From: Ophioderma brevispina
Taxonomy: Eukaryota > Echinodermata > Ophiuroidea > Amphilepidida > Ophiodermatidae
Direction: 5' to 3'
Length of the DNA stretch: 64,000 nt
NCBI GenBank assembly: GCA_023653785.1
Contig: JAMKCH010007176.1
Location: forward strand, 1 to 64,000
Shown here one piece after another: positions 1 through 11,127 of this stretch. The first letter of the stretch is position 1. The number at the start of each line of letters is the position of its first letter. Under the pieces are notes generated by a model. The model saw only the letters and a program-made list of their open reading frames with translations. It was not told where the DNA came from and searched no databases. A program made the translations under genes and the position numbers.

Positions 1-508
1 GGGCCCACAAGTAAACCTCGTCAATCAGGGAGTTGCAATGTTTTGGGGGTATAATAATTATAATAGGGCTGTTTGATATTAGAGTGTATCGGTGCGCATG
101 GCTACAGATGGCGCATGGCTCTGTAGCCATGGAGCGTATGTTCAAGGTATTATGTTTGATAGAGGATTACTTTTGCAGGGAAGTTTCTGGAAGTTTTGTG
201 TTACCTTCAATACAAAACCAAATGAAAGCACAGCTGAAATTCATCACCTGAAATCTGGCTGTAAACCAAGTTGGGGTGTCAAATCGGACCCAATTTATTG
301 CATGCAAGGTAAAATGTTTCAAAATTCATGCGTGACATGACAGTGCTACTATTACTGTTTCATGGCCCTCTCACTAGGGGGCGTATTTGCATTGATTTGA
401 AGTTTGAACATGTTGAAAAACAATTTACGATAATAGCTTACCCGATGCTGGGAAGTACGTCATTGAAAAAAGTACCACATGAGTTGAACGCGAAATTATA
501 TATATTAT

Positions 509-705
509 TAATCTTCCCTGGAGATGGCCAGCGCACGGATAGTGTTGAAAAATAAAAAAACCATGTGCGCTTGGCCGGATTCGAACCGGGAGACCTTCGT
601 ATTACATGCACGACGCTCTAACCGGGGACTGAGCTATCAAGGCAGGTTCGGTAGCAGAGAGATAGATATCATTATAGGTGTTAGGTTCGACAAGGTGTCT
701 TTAAT
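509..705 (-). repeat. tRNA-Thr-like SINE/tandem-unit copy 1
   Basis: This is a single copy of a tRNA-related unit found five times in the window. The minus strand carries a tRNA-like core at about 567-645 with a good A box (TAGCTCAGT), a perfect B box (GGTTCGAATCC) and a TGT anticodon in the loop CATGTAA. Position 33 is A instead of the invariant T, and the D loop has extra C residues. The core is followed on the minus strand by a T-rich stretch and by the family tail (CCAGGGAAGATTAAT). The acceptor stem does not pair fully, so I read it as a tRNA-derived element and not a working tRNA gene. Confidence 0.7.
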
Positions 706-734
706 ACGCCTTCAAGCATTGAAATAGTCTTTAC

Positions 735-1520
735 TACAGTATAATCTCACATCTTGATCGTTTACGCTGTGACAACGGAGTTACAGAATGATGCGGCTTT
801 GACGTATTGTAGTTATAAACGAGTAAACGAGATGAATAGTTTGGTGTCACGTGTCAGGACGTACCAGGTCACGTGTCAGATATCAGGTATCAGTTTGCTC
901 TTCGGGGGCGACCGGATATTATATAAATCCGACATGTTAAATCAAGGTCTTTACATATGACCCTATGCCCAAAGTGTGCAGGTGCTATTATTTTTTCAAA
1001 AGACGACGGTTTATTATGTCTAAACAGTACAAAATTACCCTTTCCTACTGATTCAAAAACCGACGTACGATGCGATAAATCGGTTGTTTTTTCCAAATGT
1101 AGGGATACGTACGTCATCTTTACCTGAAGGGTCCCCCGAAGCAACCAAATATAACCAATCAATGCCGTGACGTCATCAAATCTTTATTTTCCAAAATTGG
1201 CTGTTATTCCCATAATTAAAATTCCTTTTAAGATTAACATCTGTATATTGTCCTTTAATAATTAATATTAAATTGTCCCCGCATGAATGTGAAAAAAGAT
1301 GGGTCATTAGTCTAAAAACTGAAAACAAAGTCAGCCGGAAAACCCTTACCGTGGACTGTAATGAGCAGACGGATCCCCGTTTTAGTTAATAGACGGCTTC
1401 ACAGCCACTTGCGCGCGCCTGCGGGGGTTATGCGTCAAGAAGATTATGGTATGTATGCGTTTATTCCGTAATGGTGTGTTTATTTAAGTATTAAAAAAAG
1501 TTTCTTCTGCCAGTTTGAGT
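735..1520. other. Non-coding stretch, nothing recognised
   Basis: Short open frames occur on both strands but none has a recognisable domain, signal peptide or sensible composition. I see no RNA gene here. Confidence 0.5.
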
Positions 1521-1522
1521 TT

Positions 1523-1592
1523 CGTGGCGTGCAGTATAGGCGCTCGTCTTGTGATCAAAAGGTCCTTGGAGCTTCGATTCCCACTTCTGTCG
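1523..1592 (+). repeat. tRNA-derived SINE head (degenerate)
   Basis: The stretch reads like a SINE promoter: an A-box-like GTGGCGTGCAGTATAGG, then GCGCTCGTCTTGTGATC and a decayed B box (GAGCTTCGATTCCC). This order and spacing match tRNA-derived SINE heads. No tail or target duplication is clear. Confidence 0.5.
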
Positions 1593-1599
1593 CAAAATG

Positions 1600-2815
1600 T
1601 TAATCTATTATTGGGGACTAGACGATGCAATGAACAACTTCAAGGTGGCTAAACTGCGATTTACACGGTTAGTATAGGGTTACAGGGGCCCGCCCGATTT
1701 TCACTAACATTAAATGCATCGTAAACATCGATAGAACAAACCATCTAGACTAACGATCACATTTTGACCCCTTTCGTAACGTTACGAAGGGTGATTGTCA
1801 CCCGTGTTAAAATCCCATACATTACGAGGCGTCTACACTACGAATGGTTTTTTACGTCTTTGTGAAAGCCAATCTACGCTACGAGCTAAAACCTTCGTGC
1901 TACGATGCATCGTAATTGTTTAGTAAAATCGACCCCTGGTCGACCCCTAGCCGTTTGTGTCAGTTACTATGGTTTGTTTTCAATATGTATCGTACTGGGT
2001 ATGAACCTATAAACACCTAGCGAGAAAAATTGAACGTTTTTGTTTAGGGTTATTGGTGCTGGCAACCGGACAAGGGAAAAACACGCAATCGCTACGGCCG
2101 CATCCCTTTCCCACAATGCCTTTCGGGATTATTTGCAGTTTTTAACATTTTCAAACGCTGGTTTCAACTTTACGCTTTCAATTTAGAACAGGATAAGATA
2201 CTTACGGTCCGCCGTACGCTCAGCCGAGAATGATTTGTGGTTGATAACTCCCTAGGGCAGTGTAGATTTGCCAAGGTTTACCAAGATTCAACAATGGGCG
2301 GCGCTGTGTGTCAAGACGATACGTAAATGGTGTTGATGTCGGGAAAGGTCGGACTTTTGGGCTCTTATTTGGTATCCTGCGGTTAAAATAATTACATCCG
2401 AAAGTAAGGAGGCATTACTCGTTATTTCGTTAATTGTATTGAGGTTAAATCTGTGAAGTGTAATTCACAATGCACTGCAGATGAATGTCGATTTTTTTTA
2501 AAATGCATCACAAACCTATTAGACATGTTGATTCTCAAAAAGTAATTACTTTGTTTTGACCATCTTCTGGGACAACTGACTACAGACATGACGTAGCAAT
2601 GGCAGCGAGATAGATGACAGAAACGTCGCTTACGACCCCGTCGAGCATTTGAGATTATTGGAACATGGATGTGCCCATCGACAGTTCTCGAATTCATTTT
2701 TGTCTTTAAGTAGCCTAATAATTTTATTGTAATTTCACAATGTTGAGAATCGTTTCAACATAGTTTATCACAAATGGTCACTAAAAATTAGCGTGGTATG
2801 TCCCTTTAACCATCC
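1600..2815. other. Non-coding stretch, nothing recognised
   Basis: AT-rich sequence with only short frames. Several ACGTTACGA/TACGATGCAT-like words recur near 1750-1920 but do not make a clear repeat. Confidence 0.4.
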
Positions 2816-3535
2816 TTAAAGAGACTGATGACCAGGGGAGGGCGGCCAAGAGAGAAATCAAAATTCTGACGCGCCATTGGTTTTAACCCGTAAAAAGCGA
2901 AATCTTGACGAAAATTATGATTTTTTTTCATATGTTGTCAAGGGAATATTTTCTTATTCCCAAACGTTGGAGTTGAAGAATCAAATATCCACTGGAAGGG
3001 TTTTCTGATTGTTTTGTATGAATAACGAAACGAGACGAGGTCGTATGTGGGGTCATGGGAAACACCCATGACCGACCAACATAAACCACCCCAATTGGTT
3101 TGTGGTTGCACTCAGTATTGCTGTTTGTAATTTCTTTTGACAGTTTGGTGAGCTGCTATAATGAATGAGGCTTGGCGCAACCGCCTGATGATGACATTTC
3201 GAGAGAGAGAAGCGGCCCATTTTTTTCGGCGAACCCAGTGTTTTGCGATCACTAAAATGTACTAGATCACAATTGAAGTGAAAAGCCGAATACGCCGGCT
3301 TCATGTAATAAGATGATGATTAAGTAGTTTCTGTCGTACACGACAGAAATTCAAAGCACGGTTTTCTATGGATGATTACAATTAGCAGGCAAGCTCAAAA
3401 ACAAAGTTGCGGTTTTCTTTTAAGCTTGCTTTGTTCAATCAATCCTTCAAAACGTGTGTCGGCAGGTGGTATACAACCGCTCAAGTGCAATTGAGAGAAT
3501 TTGTGTCCTCAAAATACATGTTCCTGTCACTTTAA
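2816..3535. mobile_element. TTAA-ended miniature element, copy A
   Basis: The element starts with TTAAAGAGAC and ends with GTCACTTTAA, giving short imperfect inverted termini on TTAA. Its distal part (about 3262-3520) is repeated at 9211-9475, including the dyad CTGTCGTACACGACAG near 3330. It has no coding capacity. The edges are inferred from the termini and the shared segment. Confidence 0.45.
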
Positions 3536-3539
3536 TTAA

Positions 3540-5840
3540 TGTGACCTTCACAGGTATCACGTAGATGATTAAATACATGCTCTCCTGGATGATGTAAAGA
3601 TGTTAACAGTCCAGGCAAAGGCTTTGGCTAAAAACTAAAGTATGCATGTGTCTTAGTTTCAAATAAAAAGCTTTATTTATTTAATATTTCATTCCAATCC
3701 GAGGTATAGAACACAAAATATGCATTCATAAAAAGAGAGTTGCAAAATGGATGTCCGTTTGCATTGATTAAAGACTTGTAAGATTGCGAGATCGTGGATT
3801 TTGTAACATACTAAAATGGGAAAGTTATTGATTGACTATTGAACCTACTGAGGGAATTGGTAAATCTTTAAAACTTAATTATGGTCAACAAAACGTGAAC
3901 GTTGTCGTTATGATCATTGGTGTAACATGTTTTAGGAAAATTAATCGGCCAGTTAACTTCAAGTAGACATTGTTGGGAATAACTTAACAATAATCAGACG
4001 ATCGCCATGAATGAGATGTAAAAATACGCAAAAAAAAAACCAACACGCAATCGCTTTTTCATCACAATAATGTGAAATACGATTGTATTGTTTGAATGGA
4101 CAAATGTCATGGTGGAGAGTCACATGACTTTTGAAAAACTTTAGAAAAATTAAAATATTGCATGCAAATAAAAGAGAATTTTTTTTTTTCTCGTGATATA
4201 GGCCTACCTACTTTTTAATTTTTGATTTTGTCATTGGTAATAGACTTCATCTACAACTTTTTATGTTACTCGAAACGTAAGGGACCATAAAAGAAAAACA
4301 ATAAGGAACCATTAAACGGTCTAGTTTTTGGCTAAAATGCCTTGGTCTGAGTGTTAACATTTTTGCATGTAAAATGTTAATTTTTGCATCTACCATCAAA
4401 ACCCGCAAGTTTGTTTCGAAGAAAGATTACTTTTACAAAGTATTCGTTTGCATATTGTATTGTAAACCGATGCAAAATATCTCGTGACATGAACTATGCG
4501 AAAGCCCATGAAGGTTAAAACCAAGGGCTTAAACTGCTATCAACCTCATAAACGTCCGGCGGCTTTAAAAGAAGTTGAGATTTGGATTTTATAAAGTTTA
4601 ATGCCGGGGTTTAATGGATATTTTTTGTTTACTAATGTTTACGTTAACAAATGCTGCAGCCTGAAGTTGGTCTGAGGGTTTTTGTTTAGATACTTAGCCC
4701 ATTCTTAGCTTGCAGCCCTGTTTTTCATTTGCTAAATACAGCCTGTGTCTCAAAAAAAAAATGGTACAATCAGAAAAAAAATTGGTTAAATATGACTTTC
4801 AAACTATCATTCTACTTGACATAATATTAAATAACAAGGACCAGGCTTCAAATGGTGTTTTGTTTCAATCATCTCATTTGCTTTTTGTCAATTCAGAGAC
4901 TATAATGATTTAAGTGCGATATACCCAAATCGATTTTGTGCCACTTTTATGCATGGGGCATAGTTGTTTCGCCCAGCTATGCCATGCTGTCGTGAAGTCT
5001 CACACAATATGGTAACTGGACAAAAGAAACAAAACACAGATATAAATTTATTAACAAAGGAAGTCTAGTTTTTATCGACACAAGTTTTAATGGTCAACAT
5101 AAGCAGTTTTTCAATTATAAAATCTTCCTTCAAAAAAACAAACAATCAAATATTTATTAACACGTCAATGAATGGAGCTTTGAATTTATTCCAATTGGTA
5201 CTCTGTAAAACATGCCAGAAGGATGTAAAATGCAACCAAAATAAACACTCCAATCACAAGAACTGGTTTAAAATATTGCATCTATCTTGTGTACATTTTA
5301 CTGAAGTGTTAAAGTAAGTCATAAAATGTGAATTTGGAAGCAAAGTATCAAAGTTTCGGTAGGAAGTTTGCGTTCAATGATACTTCAAGAACAATAGAAA
5401 CTCCGCTCCTTCAGTTTCTGTACGCCGGCTTACGCTCATGGTTCTCCTTCTGACAAACAATAGTATGTCGAAGTATTATTAATTCCTAAACCATAACTAC
5501 TGATCATCACTTTTCACCATTACGTTACTGGTTTTGTGCGTAACTTTTAGAGTTTCTTAATGAATTTAATCCCCTACTTTTAAAAGAATTTCATATCTGT
5601 TAGTGTGAATAACTTATGTTTCACTAATTTCGTTCGACTGTTTTCCACTCACCCAAAGTTGCACAAAGTCGATTTTTGTTTCCGCAGTACACGGTGGTTA
5701 TCACTCCGATTTGAAAGCATTGAGATGAAACAAAAAATTCCTGAAAGCCTGGTCTGTTCTGCTCTTGAATTGGATATACAAAACACCTTACTTATGTTTG
5801 ATATATAAATATAGAAAAAAATTGTTTGTTGATTGTACCA
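3540..5840. other. AT-rich non-coding stretch
   Basis: No gene, RNA or bounded repeat is visible. Frames near 4710, 5090 and 5605 are AT-driven and their products resemble nothing known. Confidence 0.5.
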
Positions 5841-5841
5841 T

Positions 5842-5842
<1 letters not shown>

Positions 5843-5887
<45 letters not shown>
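5843..5887. repeat. Homopolymer tract of 45 T
   Basis: There are 45 consecutive T residues on the plus strand. It could be the poly(A) tail of a minus-strand retrosequence lying to its right, but there is no AATAAA signal just inside it and no target duplication that I can see. The exact length may be unreliable in an assembly. Confidence 0.8.
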
Positions 5888-5889
<2 letters not shown>

Positions 5890-5892
<3 letters not shown>

Positions 5893-6915
5893 TTTATAAC
5901 TATATTTTATATTCCTAAGTCTTCGCGATCAACAGCACATTACTGGTAAAATAAAGCAAACGCGGTGTTAACTCTACTGCATATGCGTCACGGTTGGATT
6001 ATTCTTTTACGGTGTTTTCTTCGTATTTTGTTTTGAAACTTTCACTTGCAATGTAGATTTCAGATTTGTCTGTATTTGCCACGTTTTTGTTTATAATGAG
6101 GTAATAGCTTGAGTATTAGGTACAACCAACGTCCCTCATGTCAATGATGTTTGCCCTCTCTCAAACTGGTCTACTTGTCACAATAATAACCTTCGCTAAA
6201 CGTACCAAATTACAATTCATTCGGATATCGGCAACGGGGCCACCCTGACCTAAAGTTTTGTACACGAAGTTAGTCAATAGAATGGCGTAAGTCAATAGGA
6301 TGTTTTATATAATTTATTTTTTTTGAAAAGCGCAAACACAGAATAACCAATGGGTTAGTGGATGTTTGAAGGGCAATGGATTGTTGTAAGTTCATCTGGC
6401 TTATAATACATTTACAAAAATGAAAACATGTCATGCTCAAGAGTCGTCTTCTATTGGAAAAGAAATCCTCTCTTGTTAACCTTCGTCTGCCTGAGCCATT
6501 TTGTGACAAACTCCCGAAGGGAGGGATTGATGCCACCCCTAGATTTTCTTTACTGAACATTCGATTCCTATAGATTTGGTAACATATAGCTTTGTTTTCT
6601 TCTTCCCCTTAATAATATAATATTAACATTTAATATATCGCGGCTACAAAGAACACAGCTCTTTTTCTCAGAAACAATGCAACTTCTAGAGTCAGCATCT
6701 AATACAGCGCCAATTGCAGCAACATCCCCCACAAACGACCGAAACCACATACATTAACTAGGACAATGAAGGGGAAGGAAGTCCAGTTTATAAGCAGGAG
6801 GAACCGGAGTACCCGGAGATAACCTGCGAGGACGAGCTTTGGACTGGAAACCACTTACACGTTAAAGCAAAGAGAAAGAGGCAAAGCCTCACGGTGCTGG
6901 AGGTGTTCGTGGGGG
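5890..6915. other. Non-coding stretch, nothing recognised
   Basis: Only short unrecognised frames on both strands. Confidence 0.45.
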
Positions 6916-6917
6916 GG

Positions 6918-7003
6918 CGCCCGAGCCGGGGATCGAAACCTGGGACCTCAGTGTGTGTAAAGGCGAGGGCAGACCCGCTGCGCTTACTCGCTCCCCCCTG
7001 CAA
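6918..7003 (-). repeat. tRNA-derived SINE head
   Basis: The minus strand reads GGGGGAGCGAGTAAGCGCAG, then GCCCTCGCCTTTACACACACT, then a B-box-like GGTTTCGATCCCC. This is the A-box/anticodon-like/B-box order of a tRNA-derived SINE. A flanking tail was not identified. Confidence 0.5.
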
Positions 7004-7009
7004 AATAGT

Positions 7010-8560
7010 ACCAACATGCCCACATTATGACATCACTATGACGACATAATGAAAATGTCATGAAAATACTTGATATAGGGTTGAAAATTAATATCTTGGG
7101 CATTAATTAATGCCTCAAACAGTATTATAGCCCTAACTACTCTGGAATAATAGAAAAACTAGTCATTTACCCAAAAAATTAATGTTCTTACTGTGTAAAC
7201 TCCATTGGAATGGAAGAAAATGGGTGGAAAGGTGTACAACACTTTTCATATCTGCTTCATTTTTTCAAGCAATCTCTTTTTTTTCAGAATATGTAGTGTA
7301 AAGAATGCGTATTACGATTATGTCAGAAACGTTACGGTTGAATGAACATGTCGAGGTCAGGGTCAGCAGCATTGCATGCACATTTTTATACACCCTATAC
7401 TGTCCTTCAAACTTACCCACAAGCTGTGTATATGGGTCATGTTTTGGTTATTCTATGTATTGCTTTGCGTTCACTGAAAAGGAAAAACATGTTTTCTGCC
7501 ACTGAAGATAACTTTGGTATTTCTTGGGCGCTCTAACCGTCTAAGATATCGAAACAGCTCGAAACGTGATGGTCATTGAGCAACAGATATTCATTTATAG
7601 GTCTGAGGTTCAAATCCCCTCACTTCTCTAGCATTGAGCATGATGGAGAAACAATTACAAATTCTTACGGATGACATATGGTTAAGAAACTACCTAGAAC
7701 TCGAGGTGAGTGGATGATGAATAATAATATTTACCTCGCGATGACCGAGAAATGATATATTTTCTTGCAGAGTTTCAGACACAATCAAGAACAAAGATCA
7801 TCACTTTGCCTTCATTCACATATTTTAAGCTAAAGATGGACCCGTTTGCCAACAGCAAAATAAATTTGGTGCAGGCTATCATTTTGACAAGAGGCACAGT
7901 TTAGAACTAGTTGACAATGGGGGCGTTTGATTCAGCCTACTTGATAATGTTGCTTTTCGTAGGTTGACCAAAAAAGGATATGCAATGATTTGACAAGTCC
8001 GCAATGCCACTTTCCCCTTTGTGTCGCAGAGGACGAGTGCATTGATTTGTGTCAATGCACTCAAAATAACATCAAGTCATTAACCTTGAATTCATTCACT
8101 CGATAACTGTTTGAATTTTCTATCGATAAGTTTTTTAACGATTTAATTATATAATTCTTTCACTCGTTATTTGCCTATTTCTTCCATTTTAATTATGCAT
8201 TATCTTACTTTGTTATCCTATAATTTGATGTCCTTTCTAAATCTCTATTTTTATTTTGACTTACCATTCTGTTCAGAAGTAGCTTTTTCTATGTTGAACA
8301 ATGTTATTTATAGTAATGACATCTTAAGTAATAAGAACAATATGTGCAAACCACATGGTGCGATCCGAAACTGCGGAAGCAGGTACTGGTTAGGTCACTC
8401 TCTTTTTAAAGTTTCTCATTTCCCGGATGTCACGATGAAATATATTGAAACTAGTCCGTTCTTTTTTACACCTCATTCCCAGTATAACCAAGCGTGTGGA
8501 GAAAATGCTATCTATGGGTCGCAGAATACCCAAACTACAATGCCCATAAATGTATATCCC
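7010..8560. other. Non-coding stretch with one unrecognised frame
   Basis: A 133-codon open frame at 8171-8572 (+) is AT-rich and its product matches no family I know, so I do not call it a gene. A B-box-like GGTTCAAATCCCC near 7608 hints at another SINE scrap, without a convincing A box. Confidence 0.4.
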
Positions 8561-8572
8561 TTAGGTCCCTAG

Positions 8573-8735
8573 AGGAAAATGACTACCAACCTGACGGTCG
8601 CCGCGTAAAAGGAGGTAGCGTAATTTGTCTTGTTAGATCTACTGATCTAGGAGCAATTTCTCCCTAAACACAAGGCAGGGTCCGCTCCGTGACTTTTGAA
8701 AAATGCCAAAAATTTGCATTTAGGGATTTAAGGAA
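8573..8735 (+). repeat. Dispersed repeat family D, copy 1
   Basis: The words CCCTAGAGGAAAAT, TTAGATCTA and AAGGCAGGGTCCGCTCCGT occur here, again at 41691-41850 (+), and inverted at 51540-51725. The order is the same in all three. It has no open frame and its class is unknown. Confidence 0.6.
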
Positions 8736-8802
8736 TGATAACAAGAATTACGCGATGCGTAAAGATTGTCCCCACAACTGTGGTTTAATCACAGTTTATT
8801 GA

Positions 8803-9009
8803 AAATATGCAAATAGGCTCATAAATAGCCATACCCTGTCCGAAAAGTATACAGCACATGACCTCAATATGTTCTATCACCATGCCAAGTTAGAAGTTCA
8901 TTGAATATCGGTTTAGTCTGTAGAATGGATGAATGTTTTTCTTAAAAATATGCAAATGAGCTCATTTATACTCATAACCTGTCCAAAAAGAATACGGCAC
9001 ATGCCCTCA
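8803..9009 (+). repeat. Tandem duplication, period 143 bp
   Basis: Two imperfect copies start at 8803 and 8946. Both carry AAATATGCAAAT, then CTCAT, CCTGTCC and GCACATG in the same order, offset by 143 bases. Confidence 0.6.
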
Positions 9010-9124
9010 GGTAGACTAGGGTTAAAATAACAAAACCCGAATCTTATGGTGATAATCGAGCAAATCGAGCAAGTCGTGTCCTACCATACCCCCCCCCCCT
9101 CCGGGAAATAAGTGGTTCTTTTAA

Positions 9125-9892
9125 TTAAAGAGACATGAGGAGATTTCCAGGAAGAAGCGCCCCAATTTTTCTCGAACCCCGGTTTTTTACATATTTGGAA
9201 TGCTTACGAATGTATTAGATCATACCTGAAGTGAATAAGCCGAATACGCCGTCTTTATGTAATAAGATGACGATTTAGTAGTTTCTGTCGTGCACGACAG
9301 AAAGTCAAAGCATTGGTTTTCTATGGGGAACGATTACGATAGCAGGCAAGTTCAAAACAAGGTTTGCGGTTTTCTTTTGCACCTGTTTGTCTAATAAACC
9401 TTCGAAACGTTCTCGGTAGGTGGTCTACAACCGATCCAGTGAAATTTGAGAGAAATTCGTATCCTAAAAAAATAAAAAGATAGGGACATTGATATGAGGA
9501 TAAAGACATCGAGGTAACTTGTAGGCCAACTTTTAAGTTTCCCATAACTTTAATCAACAAATGTGTATATTACATGAATATTTTTGACTCGTACTCACTG
9601 ATATTAAAACCACAAAGGTAATAGACCGATCAAACAGTGTGCATAGCGTGGGAAACATGCATACGGCGTGCGTATTTTTGTGTTAAACGCCATTTTCGTC
9701 GTCTGCTGAATTTAACGTCGCCGGCGACGTTAAATTATAAAATTGTTCTGTTTACCCATAAGGAAGCTGATTTGGTCTTAATCATTTCGGGTGAGGGCTT
9801 TTGTATATAAAAGCCTTACAACCATGCAAAAGTATCGATTTTGAAAAATCTTGAGGGCGCACTATTTTTCAAATGTGCCAGTGTCTCCTTAA
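9125..9892. mobile_element. TTAA-ended miniature element, mosaic copy B
   Basis: The element begins TTAAAGAGACA and ends TGTCTCCTTAA, so the ends are inverted copies with TTAA outermost. The left part (to about 9475) matches the element at 2816-3535. The right part (9478-9892) matches, inverted, the element at 30826-31355. A perfect 28-bp palindrome sits at 9709-9736, with the half-site AATTTAACGTCGCC. There is no coding sequence. I infer a mosaic or nested non-autonomous element. Confidence 0.6.
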
Positions 9893-9894
9893 AC

Positions 9895-11020
9895 TTCCAA
9901 TTCGTCACACTGGTCGCTACTACCAGTGCTATTGGATGATAAATAACTGGTTTACGAGGTGAGTGGTGGAGACGAGACTAGATATCAGATAGTACACCGT
10001 ATATAGGACTGCTATGTGTACAGTATACGTATTTTACACAATGAATGGAAACCCCCTTTTTATCGATGATATAGGCCTACAAGGTTTTCAATAAACCTTA
10101 CCGATAGATAGCAGTGCACAATTTTACACAATGAATGGAAACATTGCATTGAATAACAGTGCAATATTATAACACTTATATTACAATTTTAACATTTATG
10201 AAATCAAATCTAAATGGTGTATAGAGATAGGTAATCGACTTTCCGGTTTCGTGAAGGGGATTCACAGAAAATTGTTTTTTACTCCGGCACTGGGGCCCGC
10301 TGAGAGGCGTTTTCTTCCTCTCCTCCCTTTTCCACAATATGTCCAAAGACAATCTGACCTGCAAATGCAAGGCTGTTACTTTGAATACTTTGGAAACTTC
10401 GGAATACTTTGGGAACAAAGATTACCGAATGATCTATATTTCCAATGAGTTGTAGTAAGTAATTTCAGATGAACAGATCCATATCTCCCCTCCCCTACTT
10501 TTTTCAAACAAGTAGAAATCATCATTGATGTCATATAACTCCTGGCTCTAAAACCTATTTCGCAAGTCTTATTTCTCCGAATTCACAAGGTTTCAAAGTC
10601 AAGGTCATACATCTGTATCCATCTCGTAGATGAGTAACTATGAGTGCATGGTATACCCAATGGGTAGAATGTTAGTCCCTTATTCTATGACTTTCAAGAG
10701 CTATACCGGGAGCTATACTAAATGAAAGGCTACGATATATCTATGGAAAGGGTCACATACATGTATATGAAAAGGAACCCGCAGGCCAGTTAGGTTACAT
10801 TAAGGGCATTTTTCCAAGCAAACATCCTGACTAGTCATAATAGATTCAAACAAAGTTTTACACCCATGCACTAGCTCACACAGAGCGAAGGGCACATGAC
10901 GGATACAATCACAGTAAATCGGATCTACTTAATAACACACCAGTAACCATTACTGCTTTGATATGTACACTGACTACTGTAACACTCTTGACAAGATCCG
11001 TTTTAAAAACTAATCCGTGA
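9895..11020. other. Upstream flank of the Ig gene
   Basis: Non-coding. A duplicated phrase ACACAATGAATGGAAAC occurs near 10036 and 10126. No exon could be recognised upstream of the Ig reading frame. Confidence 0.45.
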
Positions 11021-11030
11021 CGTGTTTCAA

Positions 11031-11038
11031 TATATAAA
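11031..11038 (+). promoter_or_regulatory. TATA-like box upstream of the Ig gene
   Basis: TATATAAA lies about 90 bases before the first in-frame ATG at 11128. This is a plausible core promoter position for a short 5' leader, but AT-rich matches arise easily in this sequence. Confidence 0.35.
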
Positions 11039-11127
11039 CTTCCGATTGTTAACTTTTAACTGTTTCACACCACTTTGCCGGTTACCAGCGAAACACGACA
11101 CTACCAACAGCATAGAGCTGAGATGCA

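Noticed and set aside
5843..5887. Poly(A) tail of a processed pseudogene on the minus strand
   Set aside because: No gene-like sequence or AATAAA lies just to the right, and no flanking duplication was found.
8171..8572. 133-codon open frame
   Set aside because: The AT-rich product has no recognisable domain, and a dispersed repeat begins at its 3' end. It is most likely chance.
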